DNA of 64,000 nt from Phycomyces nitens (lineage: Eukaryota; Mucoromycota; Mucoromycetes; Mucorales; Phycomycetaceae): NCBI GenBank assembly GCA_022702545.1, contig JAHRBC010000003.1, forward strand, positions 1,116,001 to 1,180,000. The letters run 5' to 3'. How positions within the stretch are numbered: the first letter of the stretch is position 1; every line of letters begins with the position of its first letter. The notes under the pieces are model-generated. The model saw only the letters and a list, made by a program, of their open reading frames with translations, did no database searches and was not told the origin of the DNA. The translations under genes were made by a program, and so were the position numbers. Shown in pieces: positions 22,638 through 35,689 of this stretch.

Positions 22638-23617
22638 ATGTCAAGCGGGCTATTCAAAAAACGTCTCACCAAAGAACTTCGGGGTAATATGATGAGCACA
22701 CCAACAAATGTCCAAACTCATCCTTGCCATCCTTTCTGTCTCTAGATCTCAGTGCCAACTCACCCGAAGGTGTGTCGATTGAACAAGCAAATGACTTTAA
22801 GAGGTATAATTGGAGCAATCTACAACATCCCATCATCCCTTGATCTAATGTCGATTAAAAAAAAAGGTGGCAGTTACGGATAAAAGGCGCACCCAATACA
22901 TTGTATGAGGCAAGTATAGATCTATCATAACCTGTCCATATCATTGACATTGACCATCTTATAGGGAGAAGAGTTTGACCTTGAGGTAAAAATATTCTAG
23001 TGAGAGACTCGCATGAATAATGCAATACCTTTTTTTTTAGTTCCGCTTTTCACCATCCTATCCATTGGAATCTCCAGAGGTTACGTTTATCCAGCCTTCG
23101 ATTCCCATACACCCTCAGTAAGTAAACTTGGATTCTAGATGAACGGGATATTAACTTGGATAAAGTGTAAGATCATTTAATTATTAGATAAAGTGGTGCT
23201 CATAAGCCAATCTAGATTTACTCCAATGGCCACATTTGCCTCAACATCCTCTACAAAGATTGGTCTCCAGTTCAGACCGTAGCTCAGGTCTGTTTGTCGA
23301 TCCAGTCCATGCTCTCGAGCTGTGTAAAAAAGGTTTGTCGAATCAAAAGAGAGAGAGAGTGTGTGTGAGAGAGAGAGAGGTCTAATGTTTCTTAAAACAG
23401 GAGCTGCCTCCTGATAACGATCTCTATGTAAAGAGTGCACGCGCCTCACCAAAGAAGACGACATGGGCATTCCAGGTAACTTTTTCTGATTCCAATTGAT
23501 CTTTATCTAACATTTTTATTATTTCAATGTTTCTAGTAAGCATACCTATATTGTAGTTGAAGGGCCACTAAGGTTTTTTATTATTGTTTTTGTTTTTTTA
23601 GCGATGATTCGGTCTAA
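22638..23617 (+). CDS. UBE2W: UBE2W-like ubiquitin-conjugating enzyme (E2), with two irregular splice junctions
   Basis: Exons read MSSGLFKKRLTKELR, DLSANSPEGVSIEQANDFKR, WQLRIKGAPNTLYE, GEEFDLEFRFSPSYPLESPE, then the active-site segment IYSNGHICLNILYKDWSPVQ and finally ELPPDNDLYVKSARASPKKT. The order and spacing follow UBE2W, the E2 that acts on protein N-termini; the catalytic Cys is in NGHICLNIL. The intron at 22910-22964 uses a GC donor (GAG|GCAAGT). Two joins do not work with GT-AG rules. Before IYSNGH the canonical junction lacks one base, and the last junction gives either Gln-Arg-stop (canonical) or the family-like HDDSV ending with a GG donor. The end coordinate assumes the latter; the canonical end would be 23607. 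It may be a working gene with non-standard splicing, contain sequence errors, or be decaying. Confidence 0.75.
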
Positions 23618-23959
23618 AGGGAACCAAATCAGCCAAAGGTTCTCAAAAGTCAGGTCCTGTTGACAGACAGACAGACATACAGGTCTTAATAAATAGCAAA
23701 TGGTTTGCGACCATATAAAGTCTTATTGATTAAATGGTTGTTGTTTTTTGGATTACAAAAAGAGTGTGTATATCGTATATATTAAGAAAGTGATATAAGC
23801 CATATTTCTCTGGCAATACAATAAATAAATGTAGAAAAAATAATATTAAAAATAATAATATAGAAAGCAAAAAATAAATATACACGACCATGGGCTCTGA
23901 TGAATGTGGAAATATCAATGGTTCGTACAAAAAAAGGGCAGCATGAAAGATCCTAGAGT
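23618..23959. other. Intergenic region between convergent genes
   Basis: Between the E2 gene and the permease gene. AT-rich, with a short CAGACAGACAGACA repeat near 23662-23680. No gene is seen. Confidence 0.4.
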
Positions 23960-26393
23960 TTATGCAAAGAAATGAATGGCTTTCATGTACCAGGGCTGAT
24001 TATTAGCCGCCTCTTCTTCGTCTTCGTCTTCTTGGGTACGAACAACACGACCAGTGTCAAAGTCTGCAAATAGAACATTAGCAAGATATAATCATATTTG
24101 GCTATTTTGTATACTAACCAACTTCATCCAAAGGCACAATCTTGGTTTTTCGGACAAGCTTGTAAATAACGTAGCCAAAGACAACAGGAAGGATGCCGAC
24201 ATAGCTAATGACAAACTGAGTGGCATCGAACTTTGGTGTGAATGAGGTATAGCCTATTAAGACGATTAATTAGCAAGTGTTTTTGAATGCCAGGTGTGCT
24301 ATTAGTATTAAGTACCTTGTCCTAGGGTAATCAAGAGGCAGAGAATGCCCGAGAAGACGGGAGAGAAAGGATATGCCCAGGCACGGTAAGGAAGGTCAGC
24401 AATATCACGGCCTTGCTTTACATAGGCTCTTCTGAAGCGAATGTGGACAAAGGAAATACCGCACCAACTGATGAAACCAGTGACAGCAGTGACACTCAAG
24501 AACCAAACAAAGGCAGCAGAAGCACTGTAGATTGATGCGAATACACAGGCAAATCCAGTGATGGAAGAGATCAAGACAGCATAGTGAGGTGCACCGTATC
24601 TGTTGGTGCGAGCAAGGAACATTGGTGCGTGTCCATCGCGGGCAAGAGCCATGAGTGTACGTGCACAGGTGTAGAGGGATGAGTTTGCGGCAGACAAGAC
24701 ACTCGACAGGACAATAGCGTTAATGACATGAGCGCCTGCGTCGATGCCACCAAGGATAAAAACTAGAGTAAACGAGGCGGTGGCTGCATTATCGGCATTG
24801 TTGATAAGGTTGGGGTCGTTGTTGGGGATACAGAGGCCAAGAAGGAAGATGGTGACAATATAGAAAAAGATGATACGCCAGAATGTGTTGCGAATGGCCT
24901 TTGGTACAGTTTTTGTGGGGTTCTTGGCCTCACCAGCAGTGACACCAACTGTGATGGGTGAGTATAGATCCAGAGAGAGAGAGAGAGAGTACAAGATCAC
25001 TTACCGATTTCAGTTCCAAGGAAAGAGAAACCGGCCGACAGCAGGACTGAAATGGTTCCAACACCACCGTCGACAAACGCACCAGGATCCTTCCAGTATC
25101 TTTAAAAGAAAATATATGATTAGATCAAGGCTGTAGAAGCAATGGGTTTTAGGTATACATACGAGAATCCAATAACCTTGTCTCCAAGGCCGCCAGATGT
25201 TACGCATATGGCTAAATAGTAATGATGATGATGATGATGATGATGATGAGAACAGAGCCATTGAATAGATACAAGGAAGCTTACCAATGATAACAAACAC
25301 AAACACAATCAAGATTTTTAACAAGGCAAACCAGTATTCAAGTTCACCATAGACTCTGCAAGATTGTTTTTTTAGTGAAAAGAAGGCAACAAGGGATGTT
25401 TAGCCTACCTTACGCCAACCAGATTGACGGCTACAATCATGACAAGAAAGATAATAGACCAGGCAGCATCGGGCATTACTGGTTTCCACCAATTGATAAT
25501 TGTGGCAGATGCAGAGAGTTCTGAAAATCAAGAGTATATGAGCATAAACAATCTTTGAGGTCTGGAATATGTTTACTGACCGGTAGCAATTGTTACACCC
25601 TAATGAGCAATCGTGTTAGTCGACTTATAATTAACAAGGCTTATTGACTTACCCACTATATGAGATTTAGGAATAAAGGAAAATAAATAACTATTATTAG
25701 CCTGTGCATTTAAATCATAGTCAGACTTACAGAGAACCTATAGAGTTGTTAGAATAGAGTTTAAAAATACACGGCGATGGCTTACCAATAGTTCCATCCT
25801 AGTGCAAATCCCAGTGCAGGATCAACGAATCGACTGGCATAATGGTTAAAGGATCCGGATACTATTGTCGAGGTTAATTATGTACTGAATGAATTCTATC
25901 GTCTGTACCTGGTAAGAATGTAGCCATTTCTCCAAGACATGTCATGATACAAAAGACCTATGGGATACATTTAGCACAAATCGACATAAACCAATTTCTA
26001 ACCATAAATCCAACGACAGAGTAAGCAATAAGTGCACCAGCAGGTCCAGCCTAGATAAAATGGTTTAGGTGATGTTTGGTGGTGTTTGGTGTGATGATCG
26101 TATTACCGCTGCGATATTTTGGCCAGAGTTCAAAAATAAACCTGTACTGTAGCAATTGTCAATTGGATATTCGCAAGGGATTCAAGATCTAAATGTTACC
26201 CAATTGCGCCTCCAAGAGAAATCATTTGGATGTGTCTGGCGTCAAGACCTCTCTTCATAGGTTCGACTTCTACGATACTGTCCCCACTGGTGGATGAAAA
26301 GCCTGTAGAGCCCACATAGCTCTCGGTCTTTTCATTTGTGAAGGACGAGGGTTTTGAGCCCTCTTCTAATCGATTGAGCTTCTCGCTTATCAT
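23960..26393 (-). CDS. Amino-acid permease (APC superfamily, fungal AAT family)
   Basis: A many-exon gene on the minus strand for a plasma-membrane proton-coupled amino-acid transporter. The start at 26393 ([18 protein letters not shown]) gives the usual hydrophilic N-tail; an upstream in-frame ATG would add a run of Phe and Leu encoded by what looks like the 5' leader, and is less likely. The first helix begins [13 protein letters not shown], followed by [12 protein letters not shown] and, further on, [21 protein letters not shown], all typical of the family. The long exon at 24308-24970 holds helices 6-10, including [18 protein letters not shown], the conserved loop [20 protein letters not shown] and [12 protein letters not shown]. 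The C-tail is acidic ([20 protein letters not shown]) and ends HFFA. More than ten short introns lie between 26200 and 24060. Substrate cannot be told from sequence. Confidence 0.88.
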
Positions 26394-27340
26394 TGTGGTT
26401 GTCAAGGGAAAAAAAAAGAGAGAAAGAGAGAAAGGAAAGCAAAGAAGGAAACTAAATAAACAAAAAAATGCCAATAGATCTGATTCGTTTATTTTTTATT
26501 TTTTATTTTTTTATTTTTTTACAAAGCAGAAAGTCCGCCAGGGAGCTTTAATGGGTTCGATTGCTATATTATCTGATGAGCAAGCCTAAAACCAATAGTA
26601 TGAAAGGCAATGGCCAAATAAACAGTCATTATTACTGTTATTTACTTGCTGCCATATTGACCTTGCTGTTTGGGCAATTAAAGGGTCTTGATCTATACAT
26701 ACCGCTTTGGCTACAAGACAGATAAGGACAAAGCCTGTCTTTAAATCTGCTCGGAATCTCACATGAATCCAAGTATATGGAATTCACACTTTATCATAAA
26801 GAACAACATGATATGGTGCCAGGCGCAATAGATCTGTCAGTGTGTAGGTATGGTTACATAAGGTAGATAAGGTTCAATTTCATCGTAAAGTGGAGTACAA
26901 AGCAAGAATAGTGAAACAAGCCACCTGTCAGTTAAATAAACAGACACCTTGCTCGGAATCCAAAGGCCCTCTTTATCTCTGATGGACACATTCAATCCCA
27001 AGCCATGATACCCCATATCACTTGGACTTTTTGGGTTGAACTCTTATCCATGGCTGAATAGGCAATTTTAACAGTCAGAATCCTCGCTTCCTATTGGACC
27101 CTTTCCAAAAAGATAACAAGGCAGTGTTCCCAATAAGAATCATTAGAAAATTGGCTTTTCATCCATCATCACTCAGATTTAAAGGCCATTTATTGTGCTC
27201 TTGTTTGAATGCACCGACCACAGCAGCATTGCAACATATTGATTTGTTTGTTTAATGTATATGTATATATAATATTTATTTTATTTAATAATAATATTAA
27301 TAATAATAAAAAGGTAGGGAAAAAAAAAGCATATCATCCT
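26394..27340. other. Intergenic region, BRR2 3' flank and permease promoter
   Basis: No gene is recognised. A (TTTTTA)n low-complexity run lies at about 26490-26522 and AT-rich ATAATA repeats lie directly behind the BRR2 stop. The unit includes the permease promoter, in which no site is identified. Confidence 0.4.
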
Positions 27341-30300
27341 CTATTCGGCACCAGACTCTGCGTCACTCATATCTTCATCACTGTCCTCTCCTTCTGCTAC
27401 GTCCAATTCCATATCCAACTCTTGATCACAGCCATTGTAGCTGTCTGACATCAAATACACCTTGAGATTGTGATGGCCAGCCTTGGGTGCAATAAAGTCC
27501 AGCTTGACTGTCAGCTTCTGCTGAAGAGTGACACGCTTGATGGCCAGAAGCACCTTTTGGTCAGGGTCACCAATGACAATCCACCAGCCCTCATCCTTCT
27601 TCTGAGGGAAGAATGGTGCAACCACAGGTCCAACATCCTCATTGTCCTCAGACTCACGCTCCAACTGAACCTTGACATTGACCACATTTCCAGAAGAAAT
27701 CGAATCTGCATCTCCAACGTCGAAGCCGAGTTCGATATTGGGGTAACGGTTGACAAAGCGTGCGACCTCGCGCAACTTGCTTTGGTCCATACGGAGAACA
27801 TCATTCCGCACATCATCCTCGAGTTCCATGATATCAAACACAGACTCGACTTGGTTGGCCTCGCATCTCTTGATGACCTCGTTGGTAAAGTAAGGCACCT
27901 GTTTGAGAGGAGAGTCGCGGTCCCACATGGCCTGTACACTCATCTGCGACAATTCCATGGAAGCAAGTGCAGGAGACAACCAGCCGTTGGATGAAATCAC
28001 ATCCACACAGGCCTGCAACAGGGGAATAATACGGCCGAGAACCATGGCCTGATCTGACTGGAGATCCGGAGGGAGCTGCATGCGGGAGAAGTGGGCCTGC
28101 AGCAGAATATTGGTCTTGAAACGAGGGGCATTGAAGTCTGGGTTGGTCAGCTTGACAGGTAAACGGTCATAGAGACGCTTGAGGACAGCATCTTCGTGAT
28201 GGCGGATAGGAATGCCTTCAAACTCTGTTGCTGCCGACACAATCTCAAGAAGACCCTTGAGCTTGGTAGCACTCTTCAAACTGACACTGAACATGTCGAT
28301 GGTGCCATAGTTGATGTTGTAGTAGGCAGCAATCATACCCAGGTTGAGTGGGCTTACGTCCATCTCATCTTCAACTGTGATGCACTTGGTTTCCTGGAGT
28401 TCATTCAATGTGTTTTCGACAAGTTCAGAAAGATGATCAGACAAATGGCGATGACTGGTACCCTGGAGACCATAGTAGTTGGGGTTGTGGGCCATGCGAC
28501 GGTACAGGAATGTCCAGGTAAGGTAATCCACAGCATCCTGCTTGTTTTCAATCGTCTTGGTCACAATTTCAGCATTGAAATGGTCATGGATAAACTGATC
28601 AAGGTGAGACTCGACAGGAAGTGCTTCATACAAGAACTTCTTGTAAAACTCCTTCTTATTGGCCTGGCACATCAGCACGCACTTGCCGGTATCATCCTCG
28701 CGAGGTCGGCATGCACGGCCCATCATCTGCAAGACATCAGTAATAGGGTAATCTGCATAACGATGGTCCTTGCCCTCAAAGTATTGGGTTCCCATTACAA
28801 TCACCATGTGGGAGTTCAATGGCAATCCCCAGCAGGTATCACGCGAGGCCACAACAACCTGGATTGCACCAGATGTATAGAGCTGCTCCACAATCAACTT
28901 GTCTTGCTTGGAAAGCGCCTCGTGGTAGAAACCAATACCATGCTCCAGAGTCTCGACCAAAGTCTTGTCCTGGACACGGTCCAAAAGAGACTTGATTTCT
29001 TCAAGCTTGCAGTGCAAGAAACGGTCAGGTGTATCATCACCAATACAGTAAGTGATAATATCCACAGCAGTCAATCTGCACTGTTTGCGCGAAGGCACAA
29101 ATACAATCACGGGCTTTTCTGCAGAATGAGTAGTGATGGCCAGGTAGGTGGGTTTGGCCATAGCCATCATCAGAGAGGCAAAATGAGGAATATTGTAGCT
29201 CTGGATATGGATTTCCAAAGGTACGGGGCGAACAGAGGGGTGGAAGTTGAAGATGGCCTGGGAAGGTGCGCCAATCCACTCGCCGAGATCCTTTGCATTG
29301 GCCAGCGAGGTGCTCATGGCAACAATACGGATGGTCTTTTGGGTCTGGGAGGCAATGTAGCGCATACGGGAAACAATGACTTCGTAGGTGGGTCCAATGT
29401 CGCCTCCGATAAGATGCAACTCGTCTGCAATGAACAGGTTGACGTTTTGTACATTCTTTCTCTGTTTCCAGCGACGGGATACAATGTCCCATTGTGTGGG
29501 TGTGCAGGCAATAATATCACCACGCTCAAGCAACTTGAGATCCGCACTGGTCTCGCCAGTCAGGGCTACAATCTCCTTTCCACCATTCAACTTTCCAAAC
29601 TTCTGCTTCCAGTCAGCAACGCGCTGATCAACAATCTCTTGGAAGGGAGCAACATATACACAGCGACCCTTATCCTGCTGGTTCCACATGCGAAGGATCG
29701 CAAACTCTGCGCAGACAGTCTTTCCGCTGCCAGTGGGTGCGCCAATAAAGGCGTTGTCATCGGTGGTATAGAGTGCATTAAATGCCTGGGTTTGGATAGG
29801 GTTAAAGTGCTTAATCCAGCCAGAGTACACGTCCTCGTAGGCAGAGTTACGAAGGGCAGAGACTGGCAAGGGTTGAAGATCATGGAGCTCGGTGTGGGGT
29901 GCGTACTTCTCGGGAAGGATCAGATGCTTGAACGAGACGGGGAGCTTGGTCTCGGCATGCAACCAACGGTCGGCCACAACGGTGACAAAGTAGTTGGGTG
30001 GAAGAGGTTCATAGAGTGGGACAGTGAATGATACCAAATGGTCTTCGGTAGCATAGCGTTGTTTGAGAATAAAGTAGTCGTGGTGCAAAATAGTCTCGCC
30101 ATCAACATCCTCCACAAGAATCCAAAAGGCTTCAGCTGTGCCATGAACCTTTTCATCCCACTGGAAATCAGGGGTGATGGTCAATTCCATCTTGAGTAGA
30201 GATCGAGTAACGGGCTGGACATGGGCCTGGATATCGAGTCGAGGGAACTGATGGATAAACTTGTGGAGCTGACGTCCGGCCTTGGGTTGACCGACAAGTT

Positions 30301-33300
30301 CACCAAGCTCCTGAGGGTTAAGATCAAAGTAACGCTCCCAAGGGAACTCCTTTCGCTCCAAGCGCTTAATCAGATCAGAAGGCATGGCCTTGAATTGACG
30401 CAGAGGTGACATTGACAACCAAGAACGCTTTTCGACCATCTTGCAGAGATCGAGTGCCTTTTTGGTAAGCTGTGCCCAGCCACGCTTCAAACAAATCTCA
30501 AAGATTGCACGCAGAATACGACCTGCACTCTGGGTAACATAAACCATGTCAGACACCAAAGCAAAGCCATCCAACTTTAGTTGAGAGATGTAGGACTGCA
30601 ACAAGACATTGATCTTTGCAGTGGGCTCCTCCAGACTTTCCTTGACAGGGATAGGCACACGCTCAAGCAACTTGGAGAGTTCCAATTTCTCCTCCTCGCG
30701 CACAGGAATGTACTTGAATTCATCAGAAAGAGCAAACACTCTAAAGAGTTCAATGTGGCTCATCATGGGCTTCAAGTGCTGGTTGTATGTGGCCATGGAG
30801 TGGTGAGTGACATAAAAGTGAGAAGCAATGCGACCCAACTCGGTGACCTGGAATCGGCCAGACTTCTTGTCGTATTTAATGAGATTGCACTTGTCAAGGA
30901 CAGCTGCAGCAGAATGGATCAAATCCACACGCTTCTGTTCCAGATAAGGATCGTCGCTGAGATCATCGGCAGAGATGTTGTAAAGACTTGGGTTTCTCAG
31001 CATACGGACATAGAGGTAGGTGTATCCCAACCACTGTACGGCCTCGTCTCGGTTACGGATGGTGCCCAAGACAATCTCTGCATTGAGGTTGTCGGAAAGT
31101 CGAGAGATAAACTGAGACTCGATGGGCAATTGTGTATTGAGGAGTGAGAGATAGTACTGAAGTTCGGCATGTGCTGTGATGATGATACCTTCACCATATG
31201 TATCGAACTGCGGTCGACCAGCACGACCAAGCATCTGCAACACATCTTGAGGCGACAATTCGACCCAGCGACCCTTTTCAGGAGAGTAGATCTGAGTGCC
31301 CTTGATGATGACAGCGTGAGCAGGCAAGTTGACACCCCAGGCAAGGGTAGCAGTGGAACAGAGAACCTTGATGTGACCATCGGCAAAGAGTTCTTCAACC
31401 AGAGTACGATCAGCACGAGTCATACCAGCATGATGGATGGCGAAACCATAGGGCAACAGATCCTGAAGATTGGCGTCCTTGACAGTAGCAGCCTCGGACT
31501 GAAGAATTTCACGACTGGCAGAATCCTGCTTGAGGAAGCGACCGATGGTGTCTTTCTCGAGGGCAAGATCACGAAGTGTCTTGGCGGTCTTGGCGGTTTC
31601 CTTGCGGGAATGGACAAACACGAGAACCTGGTTCTCTTCACGTTGTTCAATCTGCTCGATAACCTTTTCATAACAGACCTCGTTCATGACCTGGAATCTC
31701 TTGATAGCCTTCTTTTCTGTCACACCGATGAATTGCTGCTTCAATGGACAAGGACGGAAGGTGCTGTCAAAGAAGAAGAGGCCGCTCTTATCATCTACAC
31801 GCAGGAATGCTGCAACATCTGCGTAATTGGGAAGTGTTGCGGACAAGCCAACGAGACGGACAAGTTCTTGGGTCTGTTCCATGGTGCGGATTGTACGGGA
31901 CACGATGCTTTCGAGTACTGGACCACGGTCATCGTGAAGCAAATGAATTTCATCAATAATGATCAGTCTGACAAGGTTAGTGTAGCTGCGATCGGTTGCT
32001 TTACGAGTGATGACATCCCATTTCTCTGGTGTGGTGACAATAATCTGTGTTTCGGCAATCTGCTGCTTTGTGAGCTGGCGATCACCAGTCAACTCGGCTA
32101 CCTGTATTCCATAAGGTCTCAGACGCTTAGAGAAGTTGCCGACCATTTCTGCTACCAGAGCCTTCATGGGAGCAATATAAACAATCTTGAACGAGTCCAA
32201 GTCAATGAGGCCACTGTCAGGATCACGGTTTTTGCCAATCTCGTGAAGAATGGTCAACATGGCAACGTTAGTTTTACCAGCACCAGTTGGGGCACAGAGA
32301 AGAACATTCTCATCACTGCCAAACGCAGTTGGGTACAGGCGACTCTGCACACGGTTGAGGTTCTCTGCACCAGCAAAGGCATCGTGAGTCCAGCTTGGCA
32401 TGGATTTGATAGGAACCAACTTTTCATCAGCACCAAACGACTGGGGTTTGGGTGCAGGCACATGGATCTCCTCATAACCCTTCTTGGCCCGCTTGAACGA
32501 ACCGTCAGGGAGCTTAACCTTTTTGTTGGACATCAAATGAGATCCCTGTTCGAATGCGAGAGACTCGAGATCAAGCATCTGGCGAGGAGCAACAGTGGTT
32601 CCTGGAGTCAAGGTTGTGGTGGTAGGGACCTGTGCTCTGCTACGGCTCTCCTTTGTTTCTCCGTCAATCTCCATTGCATTCTCAACAACACCCTTTCGCA
32701 CAAGAGCTTCACCACGACGTTGGCGGTCACCACTCAATTCGCGCAAGATCCATGAGAGGCCCTTGTTTTCGATTTCTCTTTCAAGAGCTCCTTTCTCGGG
32801 GCCATCGAGTCTGGCAAGACGAGTGCACCAGTAGATCAAATCACGGTTCTTGATGAGAATTCGAACAAGATCAAACTTATCATAATCAAACAATCCCATC
32901 AACTCATTCTCACAATCACGGATGTTGATTTCCTCAGAGCCAAGAATATCAAACGCCTTTGTGGTCTTGTCTTGGGCTGTGTAGGGATCGGTATAATATG
33001 TGGCAACCTGGCGCTGGAGCCAAAAGGCATCGATATCGTGAGGTGAAACATGATCTGTGGGCTGTTTGGCTGTTCCACGCTTCTTCTTACGTCCACCCTC
33101 AGCACCGGGCAAGACAGTCTTGAAGCCATCTTCTGCGTCCTCTTCTTCCTCTTCCTCTTCCACCATCTGTCTTCCGGAAGAAAGAGTAGCAGCCACTTCT
33201 GTATCTTCGTCATCTTCCTCGTCTTCCTTGACTTCGTATTGATCATCTTCTTCTTCCTCGTCATCCTCATCGTCAAAGACAACGGCTACACCAAGTTCGT

Positions 33301-33934
33301 CGTCAATTTCACCGAGCTTCTCGCCATTTTCGTCGACATCCATAGCTTCGCCTTCTGCGCTATAGTCTGTGATTTTCTTGGAGAGGTTGACAAGCTGTGC
33401 AAAGCGCTCAGACTGAATGGGGCCGATTACCGATTCAATTTCACGCTTTTTATCAAAATCCTTAAGAGTGTCTGTTTTAAGAGTCTCAAGGACATCATCT
33501 GCTGCACTGCGGATGACATCGCGTGCTTGATCACCGAGATGTTCATAAACAAATGACAAGATGTGTTCGTACGCCTCGCGTGTTTCTTTTGTGCGTGGCT
33601 TGTAGTTAAGACCCTCCCAATCTTCAGTGGCCGAAAGTACTGAAGAATATCCATAAGCTTTGCTGATGGCGTTTTCTTCCTTCTTCCGCCGTTTCTTTTC
33701 TGCAGATTCTTCGGCTCGCTCGGCTGCTTTCTTTTTCTTTTCTTCAATATCCTTTGGTGTCTCTCTCTCGACGCGTGCACCGAATCCTTTTGGATCGATG
33801 CGTCCCCAGAGTGTTTCTGGTTCTCCAGTCGGCTCCTGATCTCTACGTGGCAAACCTTTGCGATCTGCCTGGAGCACCAAACTGGAATTTGCTGCGTATT
33901 GGTATTGATTAGCCTTGGCAATGTTCTCTGCCAT
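27341..33934 (-). CDS. BRR2: Spliceosomal DExD/H-box RNA helicase Brr2 (U5 snRNP 200 kDa)
   Basis: A single frame of 2,197 residues, close to the length of yeast Brr2. It unwinds U4/U6 snRNA during spliceosome activation as part of the U5 snRNP in the nucleus. The start [20 protein letters not shown] matches the family N-terminus. An acidic stretch (about residues 215-270) precedes the first Ski2-like cassette, with Walker [13 protein letters not shown] near residue 550, DEIHLLHDD near 660 and [12 protein letters not shown]. The second cassette has [14 protein letters not shown] near residue 1400, [10 protein letters not shown] near 1505 and [16 protein letters not shown] replaces the usual box, consistent with the regulatory role of this cassette. 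Each cassette ends in a Sec63-like unit. The protein has no introns although most neighbours do. Long antisense frames inside it are codon-bias shadows. Confidence 0.97.
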   Translation of the reverse strand: MAENIAKANQYQYAANSSLVLQADRKGLPRRDQEPTGEPETLWGRIDPKGFGARVERETPKDIEEKKKKAAERAEESAEKKRRKKEENAISKAYGYSSVLSATEDWEGLNYKPRTKETREAYEHILSFVYEHLGDQARDVIRSAADDVLETLKTDTLKDFDKKREIESVIGPIQSERFAQLVNLSKKITDYSAEGEAMDVDENGEKLGEIDDELGVAVVFDDEDDEEEEDDQYEVKEDEEDDEDTEVAATLSSGRQMVEEEEEEEDAEDGFKTVLPGAEGGRKKKRGTAKQPTDHVSPHDIDAFWLQRQVATYYTDPYTAQDKTTKAFDILGSEEINIRDCENELMGLFDYDKFDLVRILIKNRDLIYWCTRLARLDGPEKGALEREIENKGLSWILRELSGDRQRRGEALVRKGVVENAMEIDGETKESRSRAQVPTTTTLTPGTTVAPRQMLDLESLAFEQGSHLMSNKKVKLPDGSFKRAKKGYEEIHVPAPKPQSFGADEKLVPIKSMPSWTHDAFAGAENLNRVQSRLYPTAFGSDENVLLCAPTGAGKTNVAMLTILHEIGKNRDPDSGLIDLDSFKIVYIAPMKALVAEMVGNFSKRLRPYGIQVAELTGDRQLTKQQIAETQIIVTTPEKWDVITRKATDRSYTNLVRLIIIDEIHLLHDDRGPVLESIVSRTIRTMEQTQELVRLVGLSATLPNYADVAAFLRVDDKSGLFFFDSTFRPCPLKQQFIGVTEKKAIKRFQVMNEVCYEKVIEQIEQREENQVLVFVHSRKETAKTAKTLRDLALEKDTIGRFLKQDSASREILQSEAATVKDANLQDLLPYGFAIHHAGMTRADRTLVEELFADGHIKVLCSTATLAWGVNLPAHAVIIKGTQIYSPEKGRWVELSPQDVLQMLGRAGRPQFDTYGEGIIITAHAELQYYLSLLNTQLPIESQFISRLSDNLNAEIVLGTIRNRDEAVQWLGYTYLYVRMLRNPSLYNISADDLSDDPYLEQKRVDLIHSAAAVLDKCNLIKYDKKSGRFQVTELGRIASHFYVTHHSMATYNQHLKPMMSHIELFRVFALSDEFKYIPVREEEKLELSKLLERVPIPVKESLEEPTAKINVLLQSYISQLKLDGFALVSDMVYVTQSAGRILRAIFEICLKRGWAQLTKKALDLCKMVEKRSWLSMSPLRQFKAMPSDLIKRLERKEFPWERYFDLNPQELGELVGQPKAGRQLHKFIHQFPRLDIQAHVQPVTRSLLKMELTITPDFQWDEKVHGTAEAFWILVEDVDGETILHHDYFILKQRYATEDHLVSFTVPLYEPLPPNYFVTVVADRWLHAETKLPVSFKHLILPEKYAPHTELHDLQPLPVSALRNSAYEDVYSGWIKHFNPIQTQAFNALYTTDDNAFIGAPTGSGKTVCAEFAILRMWNQQDKGRCVYVAPFQEIVDQRVADWKQKFGKLNGGKEIVALTGETSADLKLLERGDIIACTPTQWDIVSRRWKQRKNVQNVNLFIADELHLIGGDIGPTYEVIVSRMRYIASQTQKTIRIVAMSTSLANAKDLGEWIGAPSQAIFNFHPSVRPVPLEIHIQSYNIPHFASLMMAMAKPTYLAITTHSAEKPVIVFVPSRKQCRLTAVDIITYCIGDDTPDRFLHCKLEEIKSLLDRVQDKTLVETLEHGIGFYHEALSKQDKLIVEQLYTSGAIQVVVASRDTCWGLPLNSHMVIVMGTQYFEGKDHRYADYPITDVLQMMGRACRPREDDTGKCVLMCQANKKEFYKKFLYEALPVESHLDQFIHDHFNAEIVTKTIENKQDAVDYLTWTFLYRRMAHNPNYYGLQGTSHRHLSDHLSELVENTLNELQETKCITVEDEMDVSPLNLGMIAAYYNINYGTIDMFSVSLKSATKLKGLLEIVSAATEFEGIPIRHHEDAVLKRLYDRLPVKLTNPDFNAPRFKTNILLQAHFSRMQLPPDLQSDQAMVLGRIIPLLQACVDVISSNGWLSPALASMELSQMSVQAMWDRDSPLKQVPYFTNEVIKRCEANQVESVFDIMELEDDVRNDVLRMDQSKLREVARFVNRYPNIELGFDVGDADSISSGNVVNVKVQLERESEDNEDVGPVVAPFFPQKKDEGWWIVIGDPDQKVLLAIKRVTLQQKLTVKLDFIAPKAGHHNLKVYLMSDSYNGCDQELDMELDVAEGEDSDEDMSDAESGAE

Positions 33935-35367
33935 GATTTATGTGTTTGTGACGGTGCACTAGTGGGATGAAAGACAAAAAGGAATAAATAAGAACAAATG
34001 AAATGAAGTGTATGAATTAAGCAGAATCGCTTTTTTTTTATTACCACTTTAACAGGAAAGAGCTGCAACAAGCGCAACAAGTGCTTTGCGTCACAGTGTT
34101 GTGGCTGATTGGCGGATATTGAAATTGGTTTGGCCTACCGCTTCTCATTTGGTGAACAAAATATGACAAGTTGATTATTTTATATAGAATCTGGTACATA
34201 TTTTTAATAGGCCTTTTAGTCTTTAATTAGACAAATAAACAGCAAAAGATTAGAATATTGCAAGGTTGGTTGAAATCCTAGTTATTGGCGATTAATTTAG
34301 CTATAGACACATTCAATAATCAATTGAACAAAATGCGTATTGTATTTTCCGAGATCAAGTATTTTAAAAATAATAATAATATAGTATTTTGATGGTCAAT
34401 ATGAATAACTTGGCTGAAATGAGGTTTGAATTCTGTCAATAATGTACAAGAAATAATAAATCTTTTGGGAATCATAAAATAATGATAATAGGAAGAACAT
34501 CGATTTAATTGGCCTCTTTGTTTTCTATTTCTATCAAGAGTACTTTGGATTATTTATAGACAAGTCCAAATGTATCTTTCAACGATTACTAGTCAATCAG
34601 AAAACTAGCCAAATGACATTTATAAATCTAAAGCAAAAACTCGCAATTCTGCTGAAACATAAAATATATTTTTTAGAGATACATAAAAGCTGTTTTTTTT
34701 TACAGAGCCCTAAACGATCACTATATTTTTGGAAATAGGGTTGCTTGCTTAAACTAGTTGTAATTCTCAAGGCGCTAAATATATAAACATTAATTAGACA
34801 CTCTTTCAATACTTTTTTTTTCTGTTCACAACTTTACACCAACATATTTATATGAATATAGTAAACATGTTGACGCCAGTAGAATCTCTGATCATATATA
34901 CTATATCAATAACTATAAATATATTATTGAAAAGATTGAGATTAATTATGAATACTTGAATACAGTCTCTAGAATTTGTTATTTGACTTGTATAAAAGAT
35001 TTAAAGATGTATATCTACAGCTATATAAATAGCACCAAAGGAGCTGAATATTTACATCTTAGATAATATAGAAATTGCTCAATAATATAATTTCTATTTA
35101 ATATTATTTTTGAGAGGTGAATACAAAAGCATCATATAAATATATCTTTAAAGGGGATCAAACGACTTTTTGTTAACTTTAGTAATGCTGATTTAATTTG
35201 TTACTCTTGTTAAATTATCATAGTATATATTGGAAGGACACTATTATCTTGGACTATCACAAACGTGTTAATAATTTTATAAGCAAATGAAACCTTTTTT
35301 GTTAAAATAATAATAATACAAATATTAAAGAGTAGTATGATTGGTTTTGTAAATTGAAGAACACGGT
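33935..35367. other. AT-rich gene-free stretch upstream of BRR2
   Basis: The first 150 bases should include the BRR2 promoter. The rest is strongly AT-rich with no credible frame and no recognisable RNA gene. Confidence 0.45.
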
Positions 35368-35643
35368 TGTGGTATACACACCACAGTTGAGTGAAATACA
35401 GGCTCCACAACCGATCTCTGGTTACTACTTGCTAACGACCCTGGCAAGTTAACATCTCAGGAACAGTTACACACCAGGCACATGTACACTTCACACTACT
35501 ACAGTGATAGCTGACCATTACACAATAGAGATTATTAGAACAAGGGAACTAGAATAATAACTATATAAACCACCATAATATTCTTTCTTCAATAAATAAC
35601 ACTCTCACAGTATCTATAAGTTCCCAAACCCTTAATTACCACA
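35368..35643 (+). repeat. LTR-like repeat, family 1, copy 1
   Basis: Begins TGTGGTATAC and contains AACCGATCTCTGGTTAC, AGTTAACAT, a TATATAA-type box (ACTATATAAACC) and ATAATATTCTTTCTTC before an AATAAATAAC signal. The order of TATA box and polyadenylation-like signal resembles an LTR. Related sequences occur at 37423, 37825 and 46215, all on the plus strand. No target-site duplication was found. Confidence 0.5.
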
Positions 35644-35689
35644 AGAGCATTTATAAGCTTATTTAATATTGTATGTTGGCCTAATCTTG

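Noticed and set aside
26394..26474. N-terminal extension of the permease rich in Phe and Leu
   Set aside because: Encoded by a purine-rich low-complexity leader; the ATG at 26393 gives the usual soluble N-tail of the family.
28196..30031. 611-codon open frame on the plus strand opposite BRR2
   Set aside because: Antisense to a highly conserved helicase, with no recognisable domain; explained by biased codon use of BRR2.
31169..32755. 528-codon open frame on the plus strand opposite BRR2
   Set aside because: Same reason; its amino-acid pattern mirrors the conserved helicase motifs on the other strand.
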